Origin: Nematopogon swammerdamellus | Taxonomy: Eukaryota > Arthropoda > Insecta > Lepidoptera > Adelidae | Direction of reading: 5' to 3' | Assembly: GCA_946902875.1 (NCBI GenBank) | Contig: OX336343.1 | Span: forward strand, 13,947,361-14,011,360 | DNA length: 64,000 nucleotides | Part shown: positions 22,954-34,975 of the stretch, piece after piece | How the letters are laid out: each line of letters starts with the position of its first letter | Position numbering within the stretch: the stretch's first letter is position 1 | The notes under the pieces: model-generated | Databases searched by the model: none | The model's input: only the letters and a program-made list of their open reading frames with translations | Told to the model about the DNA's origin: nothing | Made by a program: the position numbers and the translations under genes

Positions 22954-22993
22954 ATAGCTAGTTTAAAATGTAAGTACATTTTAAACTAGCTAT
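22954..22993. repeat. Perfect 19-bp palindrome, 2-base loop
   Basis: The arm 22954-22972 is the exact reverse complement of 22975-22993. It starts at the exact 3' boundary of repeat C. Confidence 0.95.
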
Positions 22994-23415
22994 GCTCGCT
23001 CGGTGCCCCCCACACAATCAGCTTGAAAGTATTTCAAATATTCACTCGCGCATTGCGTCGAGTGAGTCAAGTGAAGCCTCCATTCCGATACTCAGTGCTC
23101 CCCCTACCAGGCGACACGAACGCCACACGCAGTTGACAAGAAAAATACTGCCCAGCATTTAAACTTTATTCCGCACAAGAAGCATCTAAAAGCATACTTT
23201 AGTCACAGCCGGTCCGCCTAACAACATTAACATGTTCGCCCGGCTGGGGGTCGTAAAGCTCATTTGGCGCTGACGTCACAACCTTTATTCCAAGTTGGTA
23301 CGTACAACCCAAACTTCGAACGAATCATTTATCTAAATCGTTACTGTGTGGCACGGCGAAGGTATGGAACGGTCTTCCGGATGAATATGGTAACTTACAT
23401 AGGTGTTTAGAAAGG

Positions 23416-23528
23416 CATAGCACGACCGAAGGGAAGGCTGACGTGGCACCAAGTTCACCCGGTGTTATGGGCTGACATCACGGATGTTGTAGGTGACGTA
23501 GACAGCCAGTTTCTATAAAAAAAAAATT
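23416..23528 (+). repeat. SINE family A, 3' end fragment
   Basis: 'gcacgaccgaagggaagg', 'ggctgacatcacggatgttg', 'cagtttctataaaaaaaa'. Confidence 0.85.
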
Positions 23529-24253
23529 GGAAAACAACCTTTTTGTCACCTCATACCTGACATGGCATCACATTGTGCGTGGTACTTCGAGTGGAATTAT
23601 TGGCTGTCAGTCCGCGACGCGCATGGGACGGCCGATCCGAATTCCGGCCGTAAATTCCGGTGCATCTGCTTTTGCTTATTTAGTCTGGGTCCTTGCGTAT
23701 AGTTTAGATAAATTACGCACATAAAAGCTCATCGCGCTCTGCTCGCGTGCACAATCTACATGAGTATCATTCGTTATGTCTCGAGTTCGCGCGCAAGTTG
23801 GAATTGGTCTGAAGGCTAGCGCTTCGCTTTCTTATTGCAGCTTCCATTCCCTTCCACATCCACCCGACGATCACAAAGAGAGCATTTCCATTGATATAGC
23901 CTAAGTAGAAAGGAAATAATATGTATGCCCAGAGAGAAAATCTCTTAATCTGGAATATTTTGAAAGAAATGCATGCGTGTTTACACTGTGACCCAAACAT
24001 ATTAAAATTAAATGTCTTTGCTGTGTGACCGATCCTACTGCCGAACTGAAAGAGGAAAAAATATATTGTTTGACTGTTTGTTTATTTATTTAATTTTATG
24101 TTAAAATTGGGTGCTGTCCTTTCAAGCTATGTCGAAAATGAAAAAGAGGAATACGTTACTCACCCTCGTAAGATGTAAAACAGGTGTATCTTACATTCTT
24201 ACTGACTCGTGCTTACATTACCTAACCCACACTCACTCCATTTTATAATGCAC
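23529..24253. other. No gene recognised
   Basis: Open frames at 23527-23724 (+) and 23767-24000 (-) have no recognisable motif, codon pattern or splice context. Confidence 0.4.
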
Positions 24254-25666
24254 TAGCTTTTGCCCGCGGCTTCGCTCGCGTGAAATTCGTATTTCAAAGA
24301 AAGCAAGTAAGTAACTAAGGCCGATCTGCGTTAAGTAAGGTAAACGATAAACCTTCTCAAATAAAGTAAGTAACTAACGGCGAGGCTTCAGGCTGAGCTG
24401 CATTCTGGAAGACAGTAAACCTTCTCGAAGAAAGTAAGTAACTAAGGGCGAGGCCGAAGGCCGAGCTGCGTTCAGGAAGATGATAAACCCACTCAAAGAA
24501 AGTAAGTAATTGAGAGCGAGGCCGAAGGCCGAGCTGCGTACAGCAAGACTATAAACCTTCTTGAAGAAAGTAAGTCACTGAGGGCGAGGCCGAAGGCCGA
24601 GCTGCGTTCAGGAAGACGATAACCTTTTCAAAGAAGTAAGTAACAGAGGGCGAGGCCGAAGGCCGAGCTGCGTTCAGGAAGACTATAAACCTACTCGAGG
24701 AAATTAAGTAATTGAGGGCGAGGCCGAAGGCCGAGCTGCGTTCAGGAAGACGATAAACCTACTCAAAGAAAGTAAGTAATTGAGGGCGAGGCCGAAGGCC
24801 GAGCTGCGTACAGCAAGACTATAAACCTTCTTGAACAAAGTAAGTCACTGAGGGCGAGGCCGAAGGCCGAGCTGCGTTCAGGAAGACGATAACTTTTTCG
24901 AAGAAGTAAGTAACTAAGGGCGAGGCCGAAGGCCGAGCTGCGTTCAGGAAGACTATAAACCTTCTCGAATAAATTAAGTAATCGTGTCCAAGGCCGAAGG
25001 CCGAGCTGCGTTCAGGAAGACCATAAACCTTCTCGAAGAAAGTAAAAGGGTGAGGCCGAAGGCCGAGCTGCGTTCAGGAAGAGCATAAACCTTCTCGAAG
25101 AAATTAAGTAATTGAGGGCGAGGCCGAAGGCCGAGCTTTGTTCAGGAAGACTATAAACCGCCTTGAAGAAAGTAAGTAACTATCGCCCATAGTTACTTAC
25201 TGTCATCGAGAAGGTTTAGTGTCTTCCAGAATACAGCTTGGCCTTCGGCCACGCCCTTAGTTACTTACTTTCTTCGAGAAGGATTATAGTCTTCCTGAAC
25301 GCAGCTCGACCTTAGGCCTCGCCCTCAGTTACTTACTTTCTTCGAGAAGGTTGAAGGTCTTCCTGAACGCAGCTCGGCCTTCGGCCTCGCCCTTTGTTGC
25401 TTATTTTCTTCGAAACGGTTTAACCTCTTCCTGTTCGCCGTCCGGTCCCGACCTAAGTTACTTTTTTTTTTTATGGGAAGCTCGACATATCGCGCTCGCC
25501 AGACTAACGCAGAGGTGTAGTTCGACGGCGCCCACGGGCATTCGAATATTTACGGGGGCTGCGAATACCATGTCGGCCGGCTAGGTGCACCTTCACATTA
25601 TGTAATGTACTTAGTTTCTTCTTATGAAATACGAATTTCACGCGAGCGAATCCGCGGGAAAAAGCT
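24254..25666. mobile_element. Inverted-repeat element built on a 67-bp satellite
   Basis: The outer ends are inverted copies of the repeat G head: 'agcttttgcccgcggcttcg' at 24254 and its reverse complement ending at 25666. The inside is a tandem array of ~67-bp monomers, each with 'gaggccgaaggccgagctgc' and 'aagtaagtaact'. About 13 monomers run in + orientation (24370-25180). Then comes a fold-back point at about 25178-25206 ('gtaagtaactat' / 'atagttacttac') and 3-4 monomers in - orientation to about 25440. A LINE D-type tail (25445-25592, -) is inserted near the right end. There is no ORF. Confidence 0.8.
25445..25592 (-). repeat. LINE family D, divergent 3' end copy
   Basis: Begins (+ strand) with poly(T), hence a poly(A) end on the - strand. 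Then 'ggtgtagttcgacggcgccc' and 'gggggctgcgaataccatgt'. A very similar copy is at 45688-45816. Confidence 0.7.
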
Positions 25667-26540
25667 ATCGATATTAAAATAAGAAAATTCAATTAAAATA
25701 AATCAAATACTTTAGATACCTACCTAACTAAGTAAAATACTCCACATTATTAGCATATCCGGAACTGAATTTTATTTAGCCTATCCTGTGTCTCGTATAG
25801 CTAAATGTGCGTGTAGTAATTTTAATCGAATTTAGATGATCGGCTTAAATTTTATGAAGGAAATTCATACAAACATATTCGCCTCGCCCCGCTGCCCCCC
25901 GCTGAGAGAAGCGCAGCGCTTCTCTCAAGACATTCTCGTCGTCGTAACTTTTAAACTATTTGTCCAAATTACTTAGTGTAACAGCCAATGTTTATCTACT
26001 TTAAATACCAGAAGCGATAAATATGTATGTATTTTGATAAGAATTAATTCAAAACTATAAAATGTGCATTGTAAATACAGTATGCAATTTAAATGTATTT
26101 TTGGTTCACTATTTTGGCTATAGTGGCTTCCACATAAAAGGTAGATATATGCTGTCGCGGACTTTTTTTTAGAACTATTTTAGAGAAACTACCTCACCAT
26201 ACACTATCTTCGTGTAACTCTAACGGTTTATGCAGCGCACGCCGAGATAGGTCTCAGAAGGCAGGATTTTTTCCGACTTACTTGACATTTATCGATATTT
26301 GGGCAAATTTACACAATGTCTTTATAAATTATAGCCTTTTTGATGTATAAGCTATAGTACTGTAAAGGCTCATCAAAATCTGTTCAGTAGTTTTTGCGTG
26401 AAAGAGGAATATAGTGCGGCTGCTCGGTTCGCTGTTGAGTTTATAGGCCGCGCCTCCCGCGCGCCGCCTCCGCCCCGCCGCCGCCAACTGCCGCTCGCTC
26501 GGTAAATACCTATGTAGTATGTATAGTACTAAGGCGCGCG
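25667..26540. other. No gene; parts of repeat G and a GC-rich patch
   Basis: 25760-25880 repeats the repeat G body ('agcctatcctgtgtctcg'). 26440-26510 is a C/G-rich patch of CCGCC triplets. No exon is supported. Confidence 0.4.
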
Positions 26541-26549
26541 GATTGAACA

Positions 26550-26850
26550 TATCGGTTTGTATGGGAGCCACATCTTAGCGTAACCGGAACTGAATTTTAT
26601 ATAGCCTATCCTGTGTCCCATATATTTAAATGTGCTTGTACAAAGTTTCATCGAATTCGGATGATCGGTTAAAGAGTTATGGCGGAACATACATACATAC
26701 ATACATACATACATACAGAAAAGATTTCTAAAAATCGTCAATTTAGCTTTAGTATCATACATAGAGGCTACAAACTCAATATTTCCTAAAACAAAGCAAC
26801 TTACTCCATGACCATCCCTTACAGATTTATTATTAGTATTGATATCTCTG
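26550..26850 (+). repeat. Repeat G body copy
   Basis: Same order of words as 20735-21040, including 'tgtatgggagccacatctta', a (CATA)n run and 'cttacagatttattattagt'. Confidence 0.8.
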
Positions 26851-27411
26851 TTACTTTCGTATATTGTCTATGCTACCATGTGTTTTTGTTTGTGTGTTTT
26901 CGGTCGTTTATTGTGTTTTTTTATTATCTGTTGTTTTAAAGGGGGGCCGGAAAACAGCTTCGCTTTCTTGAATAGTGAATCAGCTGAGTGGGCTCCCTTT
27001 TCGTCACCAATTGCATGTTTATAGGTTAAGCAGTTTTTTTTGTTTGTTTGTTTTGTACCTATAATATGTGTTACGTATAATCGTTATTCTTTCCTTCTTT
27101 ATTTCTTTCTTATCCTGAGTTCTACTTTTATATTTATTATATTGTATGTATAGTCTTTCATTCGGGAAAATTATCGTTGTTTTGATTTTTTTTTTAGTTC
27201 CGATATCTCCCAGTGCTAGACAACTCCCAGCTAATCAGCTGTTTCACAGCATTAGCACAGAATAAACAAAACCCATGAAAGCCTAATTCTAGTGGAGAGA
27301 AATGTCTCCACAGCACCATATCTCAAATGGGAACTCGTAGTTGAAACGAGTTCAGGTTATAATTTGCCTAATTTCACTACCCACAACATATTCCTTTGTA
27401 ATATGTTCAGT
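26851..27411. other. No gene recognised
   Basis: T-rich. The 61-codon frame at 26839-27024 has a hydrophobic start but no family motif. Confidence 0.4.
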
Positions 27412-27621
27412 CAAGTAAGATCGCCCCTTCACAGTGTGCAGTGATGAGGCTGCCGAACTGGGTGGCTGTGCTCAAGGTCGGAGTCCCGTGTGTAGCCAAT
27501 TTCACCCCCGAGGAGGTGCCAGTCAGGCTTGAAGGTGGACTGATGTCGCTGGGGAAAGGCTGTTCATCCGCGATTTGAAAATCCGTGAATTGTAGGAATA
27601 GGAAAATATATTCCTGGGAAG
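27412..27621 (-). repeat. Unassigned dispersed repeat (flank of the 1.2-kb element)
   Basis: 'aatttcacccccgaggaggt' recurs inverted near 35608-35632 ('ggcacctcctcggagggtga'), so this is a dispersed repeat. It continues on the right side of the inserted element (28844-28870, 'cctttgccgactgaac'). Confidence 0.5.
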
Positions 27622-27837
27622 CCCATTCCACCGCGCGTTGACCGTGGCACTACCGGTAGCACTACTAGTAGTGCCACGGTTAAAATTCATTCACCGTAGC
27701 ACTACTGATATAATATAGGTAGTGCCACGGTTAAAATTAATTTACCGTAGCACTACTGATTTAATACAGGTAGTGCCACAGTTAAAATTAATTTACCGTA
27801 GCACTACTGATTCAATTTGATAGCGTCGAGGTTTATA

Positions 27838-27965
27838 TGGCGCCGAGTCACCTAGAAGGTGTCTAGCGACGCCCATAGACATTCGGTCGCATGCGGGGGT
27901 TGCGAATGCCATGCCGGCCTGACAGGTGCCCATTCACGTCCCTGTTAAAGGACCCGAGACTGTAC
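27838..27965 (-). repeat. LINE family D, 3' end copy (nested)
   Basis: 'ggcgccgagtcacctagaag', 'cgcatgcgggggttgcgaat' and 'gccatgccggcctgacaggt' are the reverse complement of the 49-kb LINE tail. Confidence 0.75.
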
Positions 27966-27981
27966 TTGGTGGGAAATATGT

Positions 27982-28156
27982 GGGTTGCCAGGTGTCCGCT
28001 TTTACCGCAGACAGTCCTCTTTTTTGAAGTCTTGTCCTCGACTTCCGCGGACAAAACAAAGGGGGATAGATTTTTCGTAAAAGTTTTACCCGAAAAATCA
28101 AAGGGGGAACCTTTGGTGAAAAATGTCCTCTTTTTTATCTGGACCATCTGGCAACC
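27982..28156. mobile_element. MITE with 'ggttgccag..gtcc' TIRs
   Basis: The left end 'gggttgccaggtgtcc' and right end 'ggaccatctggcaacc' are inverted repeats. The interior contains 'gtcctcttttttgaag' on one side and 'gtcctcttttttatc' on the other. It is the same family as the outer element at 52750-54436. Confidence 0.65.
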
Positions 28157-28844
28157 TTGTGGGTATGGCATACTGAGAGCAATCAGGATAACCATCACAT
28201 CCACATCTTGAGAAACTATTGCTGGCAAGTGATGTTCAGATTTATTTGTTTTGGGTATAGCACCGACTTCGAAAAGTGATTTCATCGGAGTCGGTGTTTG
28301 GTTTTTGAAAACAGTTTTTCGAAATGGAATAATCGAAATCGTTTGAAGTGGTACAGAATTATTCGCAATCTGTCATGCACATCGATAACTCAGTAATACA
28401 CTGCAAGTACTGCAACAGCTCTGAAATGGACAAATGTATAGAAATTGCTTTGGAAACAGAGGAACACATCTTTGTCACTGTATGTGTGAGGGTCCTTTGA
28501 AACTAAGTGCTTTATTGAACTGATGGATTGGCCTACAAGCTTCGACTGTGCCACGGTTAAAACAACAAAATTTAATTTTTTTTTATTTAGAATCTTATAG
28601 TAATAGTGCGAAAAAGTTTCACTTTGGAATCTCACACAATGCAGGTTTCCCGGGTTTTCCTAGTGTTTTGGATTATCGTATTTTGGGAGTAAACCTATAA
28701 AATTAAATCAGTAGTGCTACGGTTAATAAATTTCAACCGTGGCACTACCTGAATTAAATCAGTAGTGCTACGGTAAATAAACTTTAACCGTGGCACTACT
28801 AGTAGTGCTACCGGTAGTGCCACGTTCAACGCCCCCATTCCACA

Positions 28845-31800
28845 CCTTTGCCGACTGAACATAACTATCACTCATCTAATTTATAATAAAAAGCTGAAAG
28901 ATGGCGTTGACTTGTAGCCGTGAATAAGCTGCTTTAAGTAAACTATAGAAAAAAATTTATTTGAAAAAAAAACTAAATAAACAATTAATAAAGGAATCTA
29001 AAACTGCATTAACATTAAAAAATACCTGCAACGAAACCCGAAGATCCCCAAGAAATAAGAAATACCCTCGTCACGCTCAGTATTCAGTAAATAACTAATT
29101 TGTCAAATGAAATATTCAAGTTCTCTCGCACTTGGCAGCACGAGTTAATCATAAGACATGAGAGAGACATTTAGCGACTGAAGGTAATTTTGCGAGTTAA
29201 TATACTGTAGAAATTGCTGCAGACGAATAGACAATACCTCTTGGAACTGGGTCGTGCGTGACATCGTTTGACGTTCCAACGTTCCTGGGGTTGAACAACG
29301 AATAGATGATATCACCCACTAGATACTAGTTAGCTGTAAGGGGCAACCACACGCATGGCCCAGTTTTAAAATGTATTATCAAATTTTCATGTGAAACAAT
29401 GAGCAATCTTAATTTTATCTATATTAAAAAAAAATCGCGGGCACTCTAAAGCACCTGCCAACATGTGCCACTCGTCAGCCTTCTAACGCTACATAATAAT
29501 TTGTTATTATTTGATCTATTTATTCACACGTTCATCTTAAAATTAACTTTGTACATTTTGAAAATACAAAACGTTAGAAACCTTCAAAATGAACCTAAAA
29601 ATAAACGGAGCTTCCACCAGTTAATAAGTAGTTTTGTAGCGGCGGATCGGAGACGGAAGCAGCGACAATTTCTATTACCTACCGGTAATAGATTGCTGCC
29701 TACTACTTAGATATATCTTCTCTAGGCAGCAACGGAAAAACAATATGATAAAAAAACAACCCTTAAGGGGGTGAAATAGGGGATGAAAGTTTGTATGGCG
29801 GACCCAGCATTTCTCAAGTTAGGGATATGACAATTCATATTTAGGCTTTTGGTATGAAATAAAGAAGCCCCGACACCAACAAACCTTAAAAAGTAAACAA
29901 TAATTTCCGCTTAGGTAATTAAAGGCGTCTGGGGACCGAGTTTTATCTGTGACATTTGCTTGTAGTTTTGCAGATATGAGAGGCACGCGCATGGGTCATA
30001 TCATAAGTCAAAATGTGCGTCTGCCGGAGGGCTTTAAAGTGCAACTTAAATTTACCAAAATTTCGCCGACTTTGATCGAGAATTTCCCAATAACTTTTTT
30101 TTGAGCTCGCTATTCAAGAAATGGAAAAAATTGTATCACGGGATTGAATTAAGCTACAGTTTGAGCTATCTTAGGAGGCGGACGGACAAAAACTGTAGGC
30201 GGTAGCGGGTCCCTTACGCGCGAGGTCAGTCTGCGCTCCGTTTCACTTTATCGTCAGTACGATAAAGAATGAATTCCTATTAACAAATTTGAAAAATTTT
30301 ATCATGTGCTATATTTTTAAATTACATTTTCAATGCCTTTGATAGTTGCGCTTAGTGTGAGATCTGTAGATTTTTGAATTTTTGAGGGTAGTTGATGTGT
30401 CGGTTTTTTTTTAAATTTGTAATTAAATTTCTTTTTAAGTAGCGGCCCCACACGTACTATGTGAGTGTTATATTTTTGTATTATGTTTGTATTGTATTCA
30501 TTTTAATGTTGTCATAAATTCATTCACGGTTACACAGAATTGTCATCGAATGTATTGTAGGATACTAATAACAAGCATGAAGTTTGAGTACTGCGATTGT
30601 CATCGGAAGCATGAATTTTTAAAACATTCTCGTAAGACTAACTTGCTATCGATATTACGCAAAAGTTACATAACCGAAACATAAAATAAGAATGTCTGAT
30701 AGTAGTGTAAGTGCCTACCTAGTCGATATCTACCGGTTGTGTTGAGTCACAGCACTCGGACATATTGTCGGTGCGGTATCGGGAAAGCTAGCTACAAGCC
30801 AATATCGTTGGAAAAACGATTCCGCAGTCCCCGCGCGCTCCGTCAGAGCAATAGAACTGTTCAGAAACGACACATGTCTAATAGAAAATAATTAAAAACT
30901 TAACTGACCTTACCCTAGCCGAACTAAACCTTACCGAGTTAAGGTGCAAAAATACAAAACAATTATCTGTCTCTTAATTTATTCGTAATCTTGAAAATAT
31001 TTGGCTCATATAGCGTTTTAGATTATTTCTATACCGAGAGCCATCCCTATGTAGAACCTAAATAGTTTTTTAGGGTTCCGTAGACACCTGGCCTTAATAA
31101 TCAATCTGGTGTCTGTCTGTCTGTCCGTCCGTCCGTCTGTCGCGCGTGCTCTCTGAGTTGATTACTCCGGAATATAAAGCTCAATAAATAAAAAACATAA
31201 TTAATAAATCAGTATTTTTTTAAATTTATGTTTTAAACCTGTTAATGAGAAAATATCATTAGGTAAGAGCGGCGCCACGCACGAGGCGAACTAAGTATGT
31301 AAAGATTTGGCTACCTCATCGTCGCCGTCGTCCATAATCATTCTTTCTTAGAAACTAAAGTATGTAAGTAGTTACGAGTCAGAACATACGTGCGTACATG
31401 AAACGTGTTAAAGTAAATAATTTTATGTGTATGGAGAAAAGATGCAGCGCCTCTAGCGGGCCAGTTAGTGCTTATATTGCCATACAAAAATATTTACTTG
31501 ACAAGTTACTTGTACGCAACGAAATGTAAAAAAAAATCATAATCGAGCCTGAAATGTGTTATTATTTTTATTTCAATAATGTTTTTTTTTTCTGCTAGCC
31601 TGTATTTTATGTCACACCTCTAAGTCAATACATACATCATTCTATATACCACATGTTAGGTATCTCTAACTCTATCGAAATCCTTCCATTATTTTCCCTT
31701 CTTTACAGATTTTAAAAATGCACGAATGTTTTCCAACTTGAAAAAGGTTAGCACACAGGCACTACTTTACCCCCGACTGACAGTTGTCTTTTTTGAGAAC

Positions 31801-32699
31801 TGACAATACGCGATGTAATGTAGAACGCGCCCGATGAATATTTAAAAGACCTCCATCGTGTCGTTTCTTCGCGAGTGCCTCTCATACTGGCTCGTTCGCG
31901 TAATCCGTTACAAGTGGATACGGTAGCGGGAATGTGATATCTTTCATACCTATACATCCTCACTGATGTGCTAGGTATTATTATGTGTGACGCTCTACTG
32001 CGTTTGTTACACTGCCGTATTATATTTGATCTGCTCTGTGAATTTAGTACTGTACTGTGTAGACAGCGGTGTGTCTGAAATTATTGAAATTAAATGAAAC
32101 TGTTTTATTTTTCTCGTCTTACACACACACACACATATATATAAATATAACACATACAATACAGATTAGTAGACAAGTGTTTTTACCTAAAACACCACTA
32201 TGGGCCTCTACCACCGAGCCCGGGAGCTGGTAGGAGGGACGCTATACACAATAAAACAGAAGAAAAAGTTTAATTACTAATTTAAAAACCACTTAAAATC
32301 CCGTGAATTTTGGCCACATAGTGAATTATTTGTATGACATGCATGACATATGATATGACATGTATGTATGTATACCGTTGGAAAGGGCGTAAACTAGCAA
32401 ACTTGTTAAAAGAAAACGAAGCTCTCAATTGCTGTCACTTTTTTTTAATGAATTAAGAAATTAAGATTCTGTCATATTTTTACTCGTCCTCGGGACTTTG
32501 GAAGGCCATAAGTCCTTTTCGTGGTATAAACTTCATATGATATTTTTTCTAGAACAAGGATTCATCGTAAAATCCAATAAAATTACTTCGTGCTGATACT
32601 CGTACAATGATAACCAAAAAAGTTACAAGGGTTTAAAGCTGGGATTTTGGTAATTTTCAAAAATTAAGAAAAAAAATCATATCTCGATACCACGTGACA
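28845..32699. other. ~3.8 kb without a recognised gene
   Basis: Predominantly AT-rich. Recognisable items are only a (TGTC)n/(CCGT)n patch with a repeat F end at 31066-31165 ('tagggttccgtagacacctg'), a short (CA)n at 32123-32134, and an A/T-rich 29400-29420 tract. Open frames of 60-80 codons (29465, 30487, 31748 -) have no motif or splice context. Confidence 0.45.
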
Positions 32700-33482
32700 A
32701 CTGACCAAAGGTATCATGGGTCAAAACCTTGCAAATGACCCCACTTACTTACAAAGAAAAATTCTCGGTCGATGTGCCGAACACCCTGCATATCTGCCCT
32801 ACGACTGTATATGTAGCGCTAACACGAAATTGTGTATAACCATAACTACCCTTTTCATAAATACGGTGAATGTGGCAACATCCCGCGAGGGGCGGACTGC
32901 TATTTCAGATAAAGAAGCATCTACCTACCTGCCCTACATGTACCTAACATCTTCTACCCTAATAATACTAATATTGAGAGTGCGCTCACCGTGAGTAATG
33001 TTACCTGACAAACTCGAAGCGACCTATCAGAAGGCGTCGCCATATTTGAAAGTAGTGCTGTCAAAAAAAGGTATTCATAAAAATGTATTAAGAAAGTGAA
33101 GTTTATTTTTAAAAATCTCCGTTTCAAGCTCTAGACAATGATTCTCATTGGGTTTTAAGAAATGTTATTTGTTCAGTTGGCCATTTTGATTTTTTTTTTT
33201 TTATGTTACGTGAGACACTTGGCGCGCCGTCAGCGTGGATTGTTGAGCCGACGACTCCCAAAAGCATACGGATTAGAATGGGAATGTGTGTCTGAGTCAG
33301 AGGGGTGAAATCACACGCTCTGACCAGTCAATATCACCTCCGAGAAGGTAGGAGCCATATCGGAGACTTCCCTTTGAATTACTGGCTATACTGGACTAGA
33401 GGAGAACACAGCCGAGGCTGCTATGCGGCCATCTTACATCCAGTATGGTGCTACCAATCCAGTCGGCTACAATTTGAGCCTA
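32700..33482. other. No gene assigned
   Basis: A 92-codon frame (32716-32994) has no recognised family. 33230-33480 has the look of old transposon sequence ('gaggggtgaaatcacacgct'), but I cannot place it. Confidence 0.35.
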
Positions 33483-33671
33483 CCACCTAGTATGGGGCAA
33501 GGGAAGGGACCTACAGTTTTACACCGGTTGCGAACGGTGAAGCAGCAGGTGTAGGTATACACGTAAATTTATTCATCAGAAAAACTCATTGGTACACGCC
33601 GACCGGAATCGAACCTCGGACCTCTCGCACGAGAAGCCGACGCCCAGGCCACTCGGCCACCCGCCGCTTAA
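33483..33671 (-). repeat. SINE family B copy
   Basis: On the - strand: A box 'ggtggccgagtggcc', B box 'ggttcgattcc' near 33605-33615, 'gtgtaccaatgagttttt' and 'tgtaggtcccttcccttgcc'. Well conserved. Confidence 0.85.
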
Positions 33672-34795
33672 GTATATATGTATATGTATTCTGGTAGGCA
33701 ACTCATGGGTGTCTCGGCACCACAAGTGCGCTTCCTGTAGAAAAAAAATGTACATTACTCGGGAGCACAAAAGAACAAACCACATAATTGAAATATTTTT
33801 GAAAATCAACTATTATATCGTAAGTAATCAATGTAGCTTCACACATCGATGGCTTCACATACATTGTACACCGAATGTTTGTGCGAACCGTACAAATGGA
33901 TGTGTCAAAGAAAACATCGTACGTAGTTTGGCGCCTCGCGAACGTCGTCGTCACAAGTATTTCGAATTTCGAATTGAAATCTCGCGAGTCGTTCCATCGC
34001 GCGTCACGTCATCTACCGGAACCTCATTCGTGCGTGCGTGACAGAAGCTCGTAACAGAGCATACGCCTTTTTATCCCGGCCACTGTTTACACTGCACCGC
34101 GAACGCAAACACATCTCGCTGCCGTAAATACATCAGTTGCCGAATAAACACACACAAAATCCAGCGCATACAATATTACAGCCCGCTGAAGCTAAACAAA
34201 TGCAAGTTCGAGCTCACAATATGTCGGTATTGAGTCCGTTATAGAGTATGAATGAACTAAGACCGAATTTATGAGGAGGAAAGTATTTCTGAATTTATGT
34301 ATTATTATATTAGTGCGTAGTACCCGTAACCGACGAGCATGCATGAAGAACATTATGGGAGTGTCAGGATCGTGGCACGTGGAGATCCGTTGTCTCTGTC
34401 TACCTCACCGGGAAACAGGCGTGACGCTAGGTATGTATGTACATATGTATATATAATGTAATATCGGTAAAGATGTTGCGGGCGTAATGTCTCTTGAAGT
34501 ATTCATTTTTGATCATTACAATCTCGATAAATCATGAGTCAGGAACGAAACGATGTAAAAATAATAATAAAATGTACATAAAACCTCTATAAATAAGTAT
34601 AATTATAAGTTAAATGCTTTTCACGTTTAAATGTTTAAAACTAGAATTGGTGGCGAGATAGCTCCGCTATTTTCCATGAAGAATTTTGTGTTAATGAGAT
34701 GATAATCATGTTAGTAATAATACACTTTATGCCACTTATTGTGTGAGAAGGGCGGGCTTATTGCCTTAGGCAATTTCCTCCCGTCAACCCGGTAG
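33672..34795. other. No gene recognised
   Basis: Open frames here (33589-34041 +, 33703-33954 -) overlap the SINE end or each other. There is no recognisable domain. Confidence 0.4.
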
Positions 34796-34975
34796 GACCT
34801 ACATTTTTAGATGGAATCAGAACCATGGAGCAGTTGGTGAAGCTATGCACTAAAATTTTTCAAATGAGAAAAAACTCGCTACACGCCGACCGGATTCGAA
34901 CCTCGGACCTCTTGTTATTATGTAATGTAATGGGCGTCGGCAAGAGAAGCCGACGCCCATTACATTGGCCTGATT
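34796..34975 (-). repeat. SINE family B copy with a fold-back in its head
   Basis: The body and B-box region ('gattcgaacctcggacctct') are intact. The tRNA-like 5' part is interrupted, and an 18-bp perfect hairpin (34924-34941 with 34949-34966) copies the SINE word 'gggcgtcggc' in both orientations. Confidence 0.8.

Larger units (their letters stand above)
27622..28843. mobile_element. 1.2-kb inverted-repeat element with 10-bp TSD
   Basis: The element 27632-28833 is bounded by the exact 10-bp duplication 'cccattccac' (27622-27631 and 28834-28843). The ends are inverted: 'gcgttgaccgtggcacta' on the left, and the reverse complement of 'agtgccacgttcaacgc' on the right. Both subterminal regions carry repeated 'taccgtagcactactgat' / 'gtagtgccacggttaaaat' words, about four on the left and two on the right. 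Nested inside are a LINE D tail (27838-27965, -) and a small MITE (27982-28156). A 9-10 bp target duplication is typical of Mutator-like elements; that assignment is inference. No transposase was found. Confidence 0.8.

Noticed and set aside
24370..25440. Repeat array considered as a CRISPR
   Set aside because: There are no unique spacers: the whole 67-bp unit is repeated, it inverts, and the genome is eukaryotic.
33589..34041. 150-codon + strand frame
   Set aside because: Its first third is the antisense of SINE B; the remainder has no motif or splice support.
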